From positions 124,001 to 188,000 of the forward strand of contig JABYQU010000017.1 in the NCBI GenBank assembly GCA_022264855.1: DNA of 64,000 nucleotides. The letters run 5' to 3'. The DNA is from Lenzites betulinus. Taxonomy: Eukaryota; Basidiomycota; Agaricomycetes; Polyporales; Polyporaceae. Shown here piece after piece: positions 26,559 through 37,548 of the stretch (within the stretch, counting starts at the first letter, position 1; every line of letters starts with the position of its first letter). The position numbers and the translations under genes were made by a program. The notes under the pieces were generated by a model. That model made no database searches, had not been told where the DNA came from, and saw only the letters and a list, made by a program, of their open reading frames with translations.

Positions 26559-27451
26559 GGCGGGCGGAGGCGGGAGCAGTAGAGGGAGGGAGGGAGGGCG
26601 ACTAGGTGGGTGTATGCGTGGTAGAATAGAAAGGAGGAGGGAAGGAGCGTGTGGGAGGGTGAGCAAGAAAGGAGAGGCACAGATGAATGAACGCTGCCCG
26701 GTCCCTCGATGACGTCCGCCACACGACACGCTCCCCGGCCACTCCGGTCTCACCACCCTCGTCCGCCCCAACCGTTGTCCCGCCCTCCTCCCTCGGGGCT
26801 CCCGCGCATGGCTGTCCCGCTGGAGATGCCCGCAAAAATAGGCGGTTGGCATCCTCGCAGCTGATGCCACCACGCCCGCACACTGCGGCGAGGGAATGGA
26901 CGCGCAGAACGACCAAGGTGACACCAAACAGGGACGTCGGCTGATTGCAGGGTGCGTCCGGGGTCCGTCGTCCAGGGCGCGCGACGCGTCGGGGCGCACG
27001 TGAGGGCGTCCTATATGACCGCACCACCTCGTTCCTGCAGCCACCTACTCAACGCCCCACTCGCACCTTGATGCACAACAACGCGTTCCTCGCCGCACCC
27101 CAGACGCACCCCCGCATCGAGGACGCGGAGATGGTCCGAAGCCGCACCATGTGCGCTCGAGATTCCTGTCTGGAGATGGCGAGGCCGCAGGCGCACAGGT
27201 ACGAGCATTACGATCGGACGCTAAGTTCCGCTCTCCGCTCACCTGCCCACTCTCTCGGACCGGTGCAGTCTTCCTGCAAGGGACCTTCGTCTGCTATACG
27301 TGTCCGGATAAGCAGCATACAGACTGTCATTGGACCGGCACTGCGCACTGCGAGCACCGCAGCTGTATGGTACTGCCACTGCCATTGACTTTCGCAGCGT
27401 CGGCGTTATTGCGGCGGGCCATTCCGAGGTACTGGCAAGCTTGATTATGCT

Positions 27452-27672
27452 GTGATACCAGAGACCCCGGATACTGAACGCAATCTTATACGACCTCCAG
27501 ATATCCGCGGGCCTTTTCCGGATGGTAGAAAAGGCGCGTTTGTGCCGAGAGTGAACATATCTTCCTCGGAAGGTCGGACTCCGAGACTAGCTCCAGTGTA
27601 TGTGTCGTCTGAGTTGAAGACCATGATCGGTGAGCCCATTGATACGTCAACCGCTCCTTGGCGAATATAGTA
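27452..27672 (+). other. Doubtful 72-codon open frame, possible gene remnant
   Basis: A short frame beginning MIPETPDTERN and ending at TAG. Its codon use looks more coding-like than its surroundings, and a possible acceptor lies just upstream. No family was recognised and no convincing 5' exon chain could be built. It could be the last exon of a decayed gene or a chance frame. Confidence 0.2.
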
Positions 27673-27751
27673 TGCTAGCTCATTCTTGATTTTTAGCTGT
27701 CATTTTTCCTGCCAGTGCTCCCAGTCCCGACGTCTACTTCCAATACCCCCC

Positions 27752-28122
27752 GAGACATCCATCACTTGTGACTTAGAGCATCGGGCCCATTTCCTAGTCT
27801 CAAAATGTTGACACCCGTGGGTCGTCATGCCGGTCTCTCTTGTGCTATTTGTGGACTATCAGCTATGCTCATACGTCCGACCAATACTAGATAACGTACA
27901 GCCCCCAGGAGAGGAGGGCTTGTACAGGGTTTTGTCATAAGTACCATCGTATGGATCGGCACCAATATCTACTCTGAAAGTCTGCATGCAGCATACGACT
28001 TCTACAACCTCCGAACGTGTGCCTGAACGCAATTAACGAAGCGCCCATTTCGCTCTCCAGATGACGTCGTTCGCTAGCAGGCCGTGCGAAAACGCACGCG
28101 AATTTTGCGGGGAACACCAGGA
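27752..28122. repeat. Duplicated segment, copy A
   Basis: Direct repeat of 28462-28851, offset about 710 bp. Shared blocks include CTCAAAATGTTGACACC, GTGGGTCGTCA, CAATACTAGATA, GCTTGTACAGGGTTT, AGTCTGCATGC, ATGACGTCGTTCGCTAGCAG and CACGAATTTTGC-type ends. The copies differ by scattered substitutions and small indels. No target-site duplication, LTR ends or open frame were seen. Confidence 0.85.
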
Positions 28123-28461
28123 CCCCGGATAATCCTACCAAATGCCTTCCCTCGAGGCAAGACCACACGCGGGGCCCTGGAGGGGGTATGCCTTCGCGGG
28201 CCAGAACGCGAGCTAAACAAGCGCCAGCAGGTACGATCGAACAGCTACAACTCGTCGTACTTGTTATACTTGTCGTCAAGAAGAATCTAACTATCCAAGA
28301 AACCTCCTAGGAATCTCATGTAACATGTCAGATGGTCCCGTATGCCTTCCGCACGATGCTGACCAAAAACGGCATCGGAGGGCTCATTTTAGGCCCGGAC
28401 CAAATCACGAGAAATCCGAGCCTCCGGGGGAAAGCATTTATTGGTATTGTCCGGGATCCTC

Positions 28462-28851
28462 TGAGACATCACTAGTGACTTGAAGCATCGGGCGAAGCGT
28501 AGCCTCAAAATGTTGACACCTGTGGGTCGTCACGACGGTCTCTCTTGTACGATTTATGGACATGATTCAGCCATGCTCATACCTCTGGTCAATACTAGAT
28601 AGCGTACAGCCTCGCGGAGAGGAGTGCTTGTACAGGGTTTCTTCATCATGCATCAGTACCGTCATATGGATCGACACAATACCTACTCTAAAAGTCTGCA
28701 TGCGACTTCTACCACCCTCCGAATGACGCGAAGGCGTGCCTGGACGCAATCGACGAAGCGCCCATTAATTTGCTCGCCGGATGACGTCGTTCGCTAGCAG
28801 CCCGTGCGAAAAATGCTCGGCGAGTCAGCGCACACGAATTTTGCAGGGGAC
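28462..28851. repeat. Duplicated segment, copy B (carbonic anhydrase promoter)
   Basis: Second copy of the sequence at 27752-28122. It ends 68 bp before the carbonic anhydrase ATG, so it occupies the proximal promoter. Copy A may therefore be a duplicated promoter, or both may be copies of a dispersed element; the window alone cannot decide. Confidence 0.85.
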
Positions 28852-28919
28852 GGGGCGCGTCTAATAGACGGACTACTTGACCAGCGCACAGGACCCGGAC
28901 ATCGACGGCGACGAGCTCG

Positions 28920-30404
28920 ATGCAACTCCTCCTCCGCAGACTATACAATGGCGGCTTCAACCATCTCAAGCGCACCTCCTCTCTCCTCCGCAAGGCGCCC
29001 CGCGTCTCCGGACATCCTTCGCTCACCCGCTCCTGCTCCGTCGCAGCTGCGAAGCTGTCCGCTGAAGATGCTACTGTGAGTGCTCATGCATTGTCGATAT
29101 TGCGCGCGCGCGTCCTCTCGAGCGAGAGACGGAGATGGGTGGATGGATAAATAGGTGTGGGACGTGATTCCATGGCTTTTATGTCGAAGCGTCTTCGAGT
29201 TCCCGCGGGTCTCTCACGCGCGGAATGGGCACACTCCGGATGAACCTCTTCAGGAAGTCGCAACATGTCGTCCATCCTCCGCGTGCATACGCGTGCATCT
29301 CGCCGCTCGTGCAGCGGCGCACGACGCACGGTCTCACAGTGCACCCGATAACGTCACGCGTCCCGATAGCCTCCCTGGCTGAGAACATCGAAGCGGCGCT
29401 GCCCCGCAAGCAGCTTAGCCCATGCCATCCGCCCAGCATCCGCTGCCGCGCCCCGTCTCATGTGCCCAGCGCCGCCCCGCACGCCATCCTCTCGTCATTT
29501 CCATGCCCCATCGCACTCTCCAAGCCTGCCTATCCATTGCCAATGCGCGCTCGAGTGCTGACACGCCCTACCTTTCTCGTTATATAGAAAAGCCCCGAGT
29601 TGACGGACGCGCGTCGCAAGCCGAGCCCCGCCCATTCGCAGCAGCACCAGCCGCCGCACGACCCCCACCACAAGCACCTGCACTTTTACCACACGCTGCA
29701 GGGCCCGCCGATGTCTGCGTACAAGGACTTTGCGAAGCCGAACGAGGAGTACGTCGCGACCTTTGGCGACAAGGGCAAGCTGCCCCTCCCGCCGTCGAAG
29801 AAGCTCCTCATCATCACCTGCATGGACGCGCGCATCAAGTAAGCCTGCGGCTTGAGCCTGAGCAGTGGCGGTATGACGCTGACCTGACGCGCGCGATCCA
29901 GCCCGTATGCGCACCTTGGCATCACAGAGGGCGAGGCCCACATCGTCCGCAACGCCGGTGGCGCCGCGTACGTCTGTCTATACACTGCATCCCCACTCCG
30001 GAAACTGAGGCGGTTTGTGCTGCAGCAAGGAGGCGATCCGCTCCGTCGTGATTTCGCAGCGCCTGCTTGGCACGCGCGAGATCGCCGTGTTCCACCATAC
30101 GGGCTGCGGGATGGTCACGTTCGACACGCCGCAGCTGCGCGAGCTCGTGAAGGAGGGCGCGCCGGGCAACGCGGCGATCGCGGAGACCGTCGACCAGATC
30201 GACTTCCTCGAGTTCAAGGACCTCGAGGGGAGCGTGAAGTCGGACGTGAAGTTCCTCCAGGATAACCCTCTCGTGCTCCCCGGGACGAAAGTCACCGGGT
30301 GGGTGTATGAGGTAGAGACGGGCAAGGTGCGTGGTGGTATTGTGGGACGTTGGGTGTGCGTCTCTGAATGTGTGGCTCTTTTTCAGATTCGCCAGGTCGC
30401 GTAG
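28920..30404 (+). CDS. Beta-class carbonic anhydrase with possible mitochondrial presequence
   Basis: Zinc enzyme that interconverts CO2 and bicarbonate. Five exons join in phase: 28920-29075, 29588-29838, 29902-29967, 30026-30326 and 30387-30404, giving 263 residues. The zinc site is seen in LIITCMDARINPYAHLGI (Cys, with the Asp-Arg dyad) and FHHTGCGM (His and Cys). The conserved catalytic part starts at MSAYKDFAK (ATG at 29712). Exon 1 codes a 52-residue, Arg/Ser/Leu-rich, nearly acid-free segment (MQLLLRRLYN...) resembling a mitochondrial targeting peptide, separated by an unusually long 512-nt intron. The core motifs are firm; the first exon and its start are less so. A cytosolic form from the later ATG is possible. 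The last exon is only 18 nt. Confidence 0.88.
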
Positions 30405-30983
30405 GGACCTGTAAGACATTTAAACGCGAGGAGACATTTGGACAGGTAAGCGAAACATCGCTCTTGGAGTAAATGAGACCCTCACATATTGCGCGTGCAT
30501 TTGTACAGTCTGTATATATGATTTTTTGTTCAGCTCCGAGCAATCGTAACATGCAATTTCTCGAACATACGCACGAAAACGCGCCGTTTTATTATATGCG
30601 TCGTGATGTCCCCGCGCGCCAGCAGTCAGCGCTGTGTTGCTCACGCAAAAGCGCGTCCTGGTAGGCGTGTCCGCCGCCGAATGACCGGGAACTTCGAAGC
30701 AACTAGTACAGCCCGCCTTCCGTGCTGGGAACTACTGATTTCCCTGTTTTACACACAGTCCTCCCTCTCCGGGGTCGGTGCTACGCTTCGCCGGCGGCCT
30801 GGTGACAGGATGCACTAAGACTGGCGCGCACAATGCGTCGCAGTACTCGACGTTCCTACCAAGGAAGAAGTCATGTGGCGAGTCCAAGAAGATTCGTTCC
30901 TGCGCAGCACCTCTCCAACTGTAACGTACACGACATAACCCAATAACAAACGCTTCCGAAGCCCACAGCCCTGCGGCCCCCAC
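30405..30983. other. Convergent 3' region, carbonic anhydrase / proline-rich protein
   Basis: 579 bp between the two stop codons. It should hold both 3' UTRs. No gene, repeat or RNA was recognised. Confidence 0.5.
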
Positions 30984-31451
30984 TCAACGGCCGGTGTAGA
31001 CGTGCCACGCGCCCTTCTTCGGCGAGTCGATGTCCTTGTTGCCCTGCTTGTAGCTGACCGTGATGTGCTCCGGCTCTGTCGCGTCAGAGCCGCCCTTGTG
31101 CGCCGGCGCCCTGCAGCAGCTCAGCAATTAGCATGTTATTCCTCCGCCAGTCGCAAACTTTGAGGGCTCAACGACGTACCTGATGCGAGCCTTGGTCGCG
31201 GACGCGAGCGCAGGCGTGGCCTTCTGGAAGTGCCGGACCTTCTCCTCGTGCCACTTGTGCGGGTCCTCGTCGTCACACTCGGCTGGGGTCATCTTGCTGA
31301 CCGCTGCTTCCGCCGGGCCCGTCCAGGCGATGGCAAGAGCGGGGGCGGGGGCGGGAGGGTGAGCGGGCTGAGTAGGAGGGTGCGCGGGCTGAGCCGGAGG
31401 CTTAGCGGGTTTAGCAGGCGGGTGTGTGGGGGGAGGGGTGTGGTTGGGCAT
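30984..31451 (-). CDS. Small proline-rich protein of unknown function
   Basis: Two exons join in phase: 31180-31451 and 30984-31110, giving 132 residues. The N-terminal 40 residues are a Pro/Ala/His low-complexity stretch of PAxPAxPP units. The remainder is charged and soluble (KMTPAECDDEDPHKWHEEK, then SYKQGNKDIDSPKKGAW). No signal peptide, membrane segment or known domain. The spliced frame and the coding-like C-terminus support a real gene; the function is not recognised. Confidence 0.65.
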
Positions 31452-31958
31452 ACTGCAGGCAAACGGTCAGTTCACGACGACTGACTGCTTTTCGCAGCTG
31501 TAGCGTACATGTCTGTGTCTGGAGTAGGAAGAGAGTCGATTGGTGTTTTTACCCTCCTTCTCGAGCTGGTATATATACTGTACTACATCCGCTGGACGCC
31601 GAGCAGTCGTGCCAGAGCACGGCAATAGAGGCCTCGAGTTCCCTTGAGGGATTGTAGGTTTGGCAGTCCATTGCAATCAGCGCCTCAGGTACCGGGCACG
31701 AAGCGGCCATAAGGTTATGCAACTTGTTACAGCCTGCCAAGAGCAGTTACCAAGAGCGCGCTGCTCTTCATCGTACTTCGAGTTCCCTATCGCGCTCGGC
31801 GACCACAACGACCGCTCCGAGGTCATCGGGCACCCGACGCCACTGTGCACGCGCAGAACACTCTTCACAAAGGCCTGAAGCTGCTGACAAGCTTCAGCTT
31901 GGCCAGGTCTTGCTCAAATCCCTTCCCCCCCAAGTCCAAGCTGTGCCTCGCGTCTCTC
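31452..31958. promoter_or_regulatory. Divergent region with palindromic TATATATA
   Basis: 507 bp between the proline-rich gene (minus) and the kinase gene (plus). A symmetric GTATATATAC at about 31569-31578 could serve as a TATA element for the minus gene, 118 bp from its ATG. A short in-frame upstream extension of the kinase (from 31845) is open but probably untranslated leader. Confidence 0.45.
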
Positions 31959-33446
31959 ATGTCTTCTAACGCCGTCGCAACATCGTCGAGCAACCCTGCC
32001 TTTGACCAGCTCCCCATACGCCTCGGTCAAGCACTCAAAAACGGCAGATATGAAGTACACAGGAAGCTAGGCTCCGGTGTCTACTCCACAACATGGCTGG
32101 TCTCAGACAATCAGGCAGCGTACGAGCGCTTAGACCCAAGATGCGTTCGAGTATTGACCCAGATCTTACAGGTTCAGCGACGTCGTCACAGACAAGTACC
32201 ATGCCGCGAAGGTACTCACACTCGACGGGACCCGTGCCCACGCAGACGGCGTATCGAGGGAGCTTGAGTTCCTGCAGCAGATCGCCGCATGCGAGGACAT
32301 CAACTCTCTGCCAGTCCTCGAGGACCACTTCGAGGAGACTGGGCCTGGAGGTACACACCTCTGCCTGGTGATGCAACTCCTGAGCTCCGACGTATCCAGC
32401 TTCCGTCGGAGTGCGCCCAAAAAGGCGCTGCCAGTGCATGTCGTGAAGAATATCATTGCACAGACCCTTGAAGGGCTTCAGCAACTGCATGAGCTGGACA
32501 TAATCCACACAGGTACTGCAACCTCGCAGCATATACGTCGGCACATGCTGACGGGCTATCTCTTCCAGATCTGAAGCTCGACAACATACTGTTCAACGCG
32601 GTCGGAAGCGACAAAGACGTAGAAGAGCAGCTGAAAGCAGAACCAGCCGCCGTTGAGCGCGAAGACGAGATCGAAGGCAAGAAGTACCCCGTCGTGCGCT
32701 CACAGCCCCTTCGCCATGGCTTCGCATGGGATGCGTCCCCGTTCGAAGCTGAGATTATGCAGTTCACTATTGTCGATCTCGGCCAAGGTACCCTTTGCTG
32801 CTCTCCATACATGCTCCAACTGCATTGACGTGCATTCACCAGCTCAGCGCGCTGGCGAGCAGCCGACGACCGACGAGTTCTCGGCGTACTCGCTTCGTGC
32901 CCCCGAATTGCTTCTGCACTCCGACTTTGGACCCAAGATCGACATATGGGCCGTGGGCTGCCTCGTACGTACCGTATACACTCTGCGGGGCATTGCTGAC
33001 CTTCGGCCATGTGGATCAGACGTACGAACTTCTGACAGGCCATTGGCTTTTCGCACCCGAAGAGGGGGAGGACTGGACGCTCGAGGAAGACCACCTGGCG
33101 AAGATGCTGGAGCTCACAGGGGAGCGCTTCAGCCCCGCGATGCTCGAGCGCGCCCAGTTCCGATCGAAGTACCTTGATGAGCAAGGTGCGCCTGGTGTCG
33201 CTCCCGCGTCCCAGCCAAATTTACTGTTCTCGCTCTTCTACAGGCAACTTGCTTCGCCTCGAGCTCATACCGGGCCAGAGTATCGAGGCCGCGCTGGAGG
33301 TGTACAAGACCATTCCCGAATCAGAGATCGCCGGTGCTGCGAGCTTTATTCGGTCTTGTCTCAAACTCGATTCGTCCGACCGCGCGACCGCGAAGGAGTT
33401 GGAGCTTCATCGGTGGTTGGCAGGTGCATGTTGCGCAGATCATTGA
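31959..33446 (+). CDS. SRPK-like serine/threonine protein kinase, divergent
   Basis: Predicted protein kinase of the SR-protein-kinase-like group. It starts MSSNAVATSSS, with exon 1 at 31959-32119 and exon 2 from 32172. Motifs in order: RLGQALKNGRYEVHRKLGSG then VYSTTWLV (glycine loop), YHAAKVL (catalytic Lys), a conserved helix-C Glu in SRELEFLQQI, IIHTDLKLDNILF (catalytic loop with HTD as in SRPKs), VDLGQ (DLG in place of DFG, also SRPK-like), SLRAPELLL and DIWAVGCL. The insert between the lobes is short, unlike classical SRPKs with a long spacer, and the activation segment (AQRAGEQPTTDEFSAY) is atypical. Active-site residues look complete, so it is probably active. Related kinases are expanded in mushroom-forming fungi. 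Confidence 0.85.
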
Positions 33447-34867
33447 CAATGAGACAGTCTGTGTTGTGTCAGTAAATGTAAGTACTGCGGGAATGGCGTC
33501 GGACGACGAAGCTTTTTTGTCAAAACAAGGTATGGTCAAACGATACCGGTACCGTAAGTATTGGAGCGCGCGCCTAAGCACGGAATAACATCGACGGTGG
33601 CAGTGAGCCGTTTCTGCCGTTTCTGCTCCCCTCATAGTCTCTCATGGTGCGTAACTGGGAGTACCTCAAGACTCAAACTCACTCGCTGGAGAGAATGTGG
33701 TTGATAGCGTCTAGCTAGGTCTAGCTCACTTTGTGCTGTCGGCTGTGTAGTGTGGCAGTCTCCGCACTGAGACAGCATCCGGGCGACGGCCAGTGCCGCA
33801 TGAACTGCCTGCTCTAATGGAGGGACCGGCAAGTTATATGCCCCCCTGCCGCCTACCTGCCCCTCACCTTTCTTGGTCAGTCAGGGGGAAAACTTGATGG
33901 AACATTTAACATCAACTTTGCGCTTCTTAGCGAGTTCTTACCGGTACTGGTACAGGGATCAGGCGAGTCGATTGTAACTTGGTGTCCTACTTGTCCAGCG
34001 CCACTAAACATCGCTTTCAGGTTGTTTATGCATACCTGTAATGATATCAGTGAGGGTGTTTGAACAACTTCTACCCGACGCGAAGAGAGTGGCATCCTCA
34101 GCGCCAGCTCTGAAGGAAACTCTTGGCGAATTGAGCGACTCGTATTGATCATGCCAATATTGATCATGTCAATTGAACTACTGATTGTGCTCAGCAGAAT
34201 CTTGAATCGGAATACATATGCGGGCGGCTATAGCCTATAAGTAGGGGTCTGTGGAAGCGCATCCGGCCAACTCTAATCATGAAATAACCACCGCCGACTC
34301 ATGCCCGTTCTAACCGCAAACATATCAAAGCCCCGGTGCGCCGGCGAATGAAAATCACCGCCCATGTCGCTGAGTGGATTCGAATCACACGCGCGGCTTC
34401 TGATGGCTTCCCTTGAACTCATTTCACCGGGCCTGGAAGTTGCGCATGTACAGTCGCCCGTAGACCACAAACTGAGAGCGTCTATGAGATTCACCTACAG
34501 ATCTTCCGCGTTCGTAATGAACGAGGCAGCGTGCCTTTCGACACACGGGAGCAACCCGTCGTATCGGCAAGGGCGAGCTCGGTGACGCGGTCCTGGCTCC
34601 ATATTTCTGCTGTCGGAATCCTGGGAACTGCGAGGAAAGAATGACCCAGCCATCATCATCGCAACGCCCGTGTCCTCGTTGCGGGCGCACGACCGCTCGC
34701 GAATCCCGACCACGGAGCAACTGCTCATTCTTGCCAGCTTCACGCTGCGGTATAGGCTCCGCCCGAACGTGCGTAATTCTATCATACCTCAACGTCCGCG
34801 CTTCGCCCTAATATATAACCTCGTCCCTGACCCAGTGCCAGTGAGCCTAGTGCAACTCGCCCTCGCC
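33447..34867. other. Intergenic region upstream of the P450
   Basis: 1.4 kb with no supported gene. It holds the 3' end of the kinase transcript and the P450 promoter. Confidence 0.5.
34811..34818 (+). promoter_or_regulatory. TATA box of the P450 locus
   Basis: ATATATAA, about 50 bp upstream of the P450 ATG at 34868. Called on sequence and position only. Confidence 0.45.
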
Positions 34868-37341
34868 ATGGCATTCATGGAGAACCTCACTCTACCGCAG
34901 GCAGCGCTCGTAGCAGTGAGCCTGTACGTCGCGTGGAGACTGGTCCGCCCGTTCGTGGTCAAGAGCACAATCAAGAATATCCCCGGGCCGCCTTCTCAGT
35001 CTCTCTTCTCCGGTATGCACACATCTTCACCGGGATATTCGGGATACACGCAGTGCTGAGCGCAGGCTCGCGGCATGCAGGCAATGTTAGCCAGTGCATG
35101 GGGCGCCACAGCGCGGTCTGGCGCCGCGAACTCACGGCGAAGTATGGGCGCACGTCTGCTATTTATGGCCTCCTCAACGTGCGCTATGCCTCTCCCATTC
35201 TTTGACCTCGAGTGCATGCTGACAGGTGTATACCCGATGATTACCCACAGAAACCTTGGCTATTCACTTCCGACCCAAAAGCATTCCAACACATATTCTC
35301 CAAGGACCAGGAGTCTTATGAAGAGCCCAATCTGTACGCTCCTCGCTTCGAATGTGGCGCATCTCACCAGCTGAGACGTTCCTCTTGCAGGTCTATGCGC
35401 ATCCTGCTGGGTCCTGGTCTCCTCGGAACCATAGGTTGGTTGTGCGCGTGTGCCTCATGAACATGGGGGTCTCACACCACTCGATAGGCGAACAACACCG
35501 TCGGCAGCGCAAAATGCTCAATCCAGTCTTCTCGATTAAGAACCTGCGCAACATGACGCCGCTGTTCTATGATATTATTCATAAGGTTGGTACCTATATC
35601 TTCCGGACCTGGCACCACCGGTCTCATACTGCAACTCATACTCACCCTCAATGTCTAGACTCGCGATGCGATGATGGCTCGCGTCTCGGCTGGTGCTGAG
35701 GAGGGATCCGCGACGGGTGTGGAGCTCGAGATGCTCTCCTGGATGGGCCGTACGACCTTGAAGTGCTCGGACAGGGGGTGCTTGGGTACTCGTTCGACCC
35801 GCTTGTCGAGGACGTCCCAGATGACTTTGTGATGAGCCTCAAGGCGTTCTTGTGCGTGCCCCGCTGTCACGCTTCATATTTTCCGCTCACCCCCCTTCAC
35901 TACTTTACACAGCCCGGAGATGGCCAAGTCGGCAGCCCCGCGGGTCCTCCTTCCCTACCTCGTGCGCATCGGCACGGCCGCGTTCCGTCGTCGAGTGCTT
36001 GACTACCTGCCGAGCACAAACATACGGCGCATGAAAGAAGTATCGTATATCCTGTACGCACGCTCGGAGGTCATCTTCAACGAGAAGAAAGAGGCGCTCG
36101 CGCGTGGCGATGATGCAGTGAAGCACCAGGTTGGCGAGGGTAGGGACGTTATGAGCATCCTTCGTAAGTTCTGACCTGGCGGGGATATTTTCCGTGTTTC
36201 AGGGCTGAAATCATTCCTACAGTGAAGAGGAACATGCTCGCCTCAGATGGGGATAAGCTCCCCGACGACGAGCTCCTCGGCCAAGTCTCGTATGTTTGCC
36301 CCTGCTATGCTCTCGTTTACTTGGTACTCACTCGGAAATACTATGCTACAGCACGCTGATCCTCGCCGGCATGGACACGACGGCGAACGCTCTCGCACGC
36401 ATACTTTATTTGCTCGCAGAGAACCTTGACGTACAAGAGCGTCTCCGTGCAGAGATTTTCGCTGCGGTCGAGGCTGAAGGCGATGGTGACACGCTTGAAT
36501 ATGATCGACTCATGGCGTTGCCATACTTGGACGCCGTGTGTCGCGAGACACTCCGAAGGTACGCCTGTTCCTCTCGTGTTACGTGGTACGGCACGTACTG
36601 ACAGACATCTCAGGTATCCCGGCGTTCACATGGTCTTCCGAGAGTACGCCTTACCCATGATCTAATAATCTAGTCCGGAGCAGCATCGTTACTGACCACA
36701 CGTAATACAGCGTTGTCCGAGACACCGTCCTACCGCTCGCCACACCCGTGCGTGGACGTAACGGCGAGCTCATTACTGCGGTACCGCTCCAGAAGGACAC
36801 GCGCATCGTCGTCGACATCCTCTCGTGCAACCTGGACCCCGCGCTGTGGGGTCCTGATGCGTCAGAGTGGCGGCCGGAGCGCTGGCTGTCGGGTTCGGTG
36901 CCCAAGGAGGTCGAGGAAGCGCACCTACCAGCAGTGTACTCAAATATGCTAGTGGTGTTTTCTTTGTGCACTGCAGGATCAGTTCCGCTGACCGGTCGTG
37001 TCGATATATAGGATGACGTTCCTTGCCGGCGGCAGATCGTGCATGTAAGCGCATTTTATAGCTTGGGATGGGGCGCTCGCGTGCTTACCTCTATCTACTA
37101 CTGCGGCTTCAACTTCGCCCAGGTCGAAATCAGTGAGTCACCATGTCTTCAGCGCAGGCTGTTCTCATATACTCATCGGATCTCTGCAGAGACGGTTCTC
37201 TTCATCATGCTGCAGTACTTCAAGTTTGAGAACACGGGCGTATCGATCGCGTGGAATTCCGCGGCGGCGGAATACCCTACAGTCGGGCGGGAAAGCGCTC
37301 TCCCCGCATTGCCGATGAAGGTTTCGCGAATCCGCAGGTGA
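34868..37341 (+). pseudogene. Cytochrome P450, probably a recent pseudogene
   Basis: Haem-thiolate monooxygenase of a basidiomycete P450 family. It starts MAFMENLTLP with an N-terminal membrane segment and IPGPPSQSLF hinge. Recognisable blocks follow: KPWLFTSDPKAFQHIF, EQHRRQRKMLNPVFS, AGMDTTANA (I helix), ETLR (ExxR), PERW and FLAGGRSCI (haem Cys). Two lesions break it. Near 35755-35757 the frame shifts by one missing base between WMGRTT and LEVLGQGVLGYSF. At 37102-37103 the acceptor before GFNFAQVEI is TG instead of AG. A third oddity is a GC donor at 36948. All other exons splice in phase and the last exon ends normally, so loss looks recent. A sequencing error could explain the frameshift alone but not the acceptor. 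Confidence 0.85.
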
Positions 37342-37548
37342 ACGTCGTGCTTCTCCCAGAGATCTTATGGGCCCGAGAAGGTATCATATGTAGGTCTGAT
37401 CATGTGTGGACGCGCACGATAATCACCTAGTCTGCTTCCACACGCGCTCCCTCAAGAGCTTGACAGGTGACTACTGTACAGATATTATATTCCATCACGC
37501 CATACAATGAACAGTTTCAAACATGCGAGGTGCACTACACAAGCATAC

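Larger units (their letters stand above)
26559..28919. other. Long divergent intergenic region with duplicated segment
   Basis: 2.36 kb between the tricalbin and carbonic anhydrase starts. It contains two copies of a 370-390 bp sequence, annotated separately, and a short open frame at about 27452-27672 of doubtful status. The first 400 bp next to the tricalbin start are rich in A/G-T/C tracts and short G-rich repeats. Confidence 0.5.

Noticed and set aside
27752..28851. Duplicated segments as LTRs of a retrotransposon
   Set aside because: No TG..CA ends, no primer-binding or polypurine site, and only about 340 bp of non-coding sequence between the copies.
34365..34390. GATTCGAATC, resembling a tRNA T-loop
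   Set aside because: The adjacent stem does not pair on either strand and no acceptor stem or anticodon arm could be built around it.
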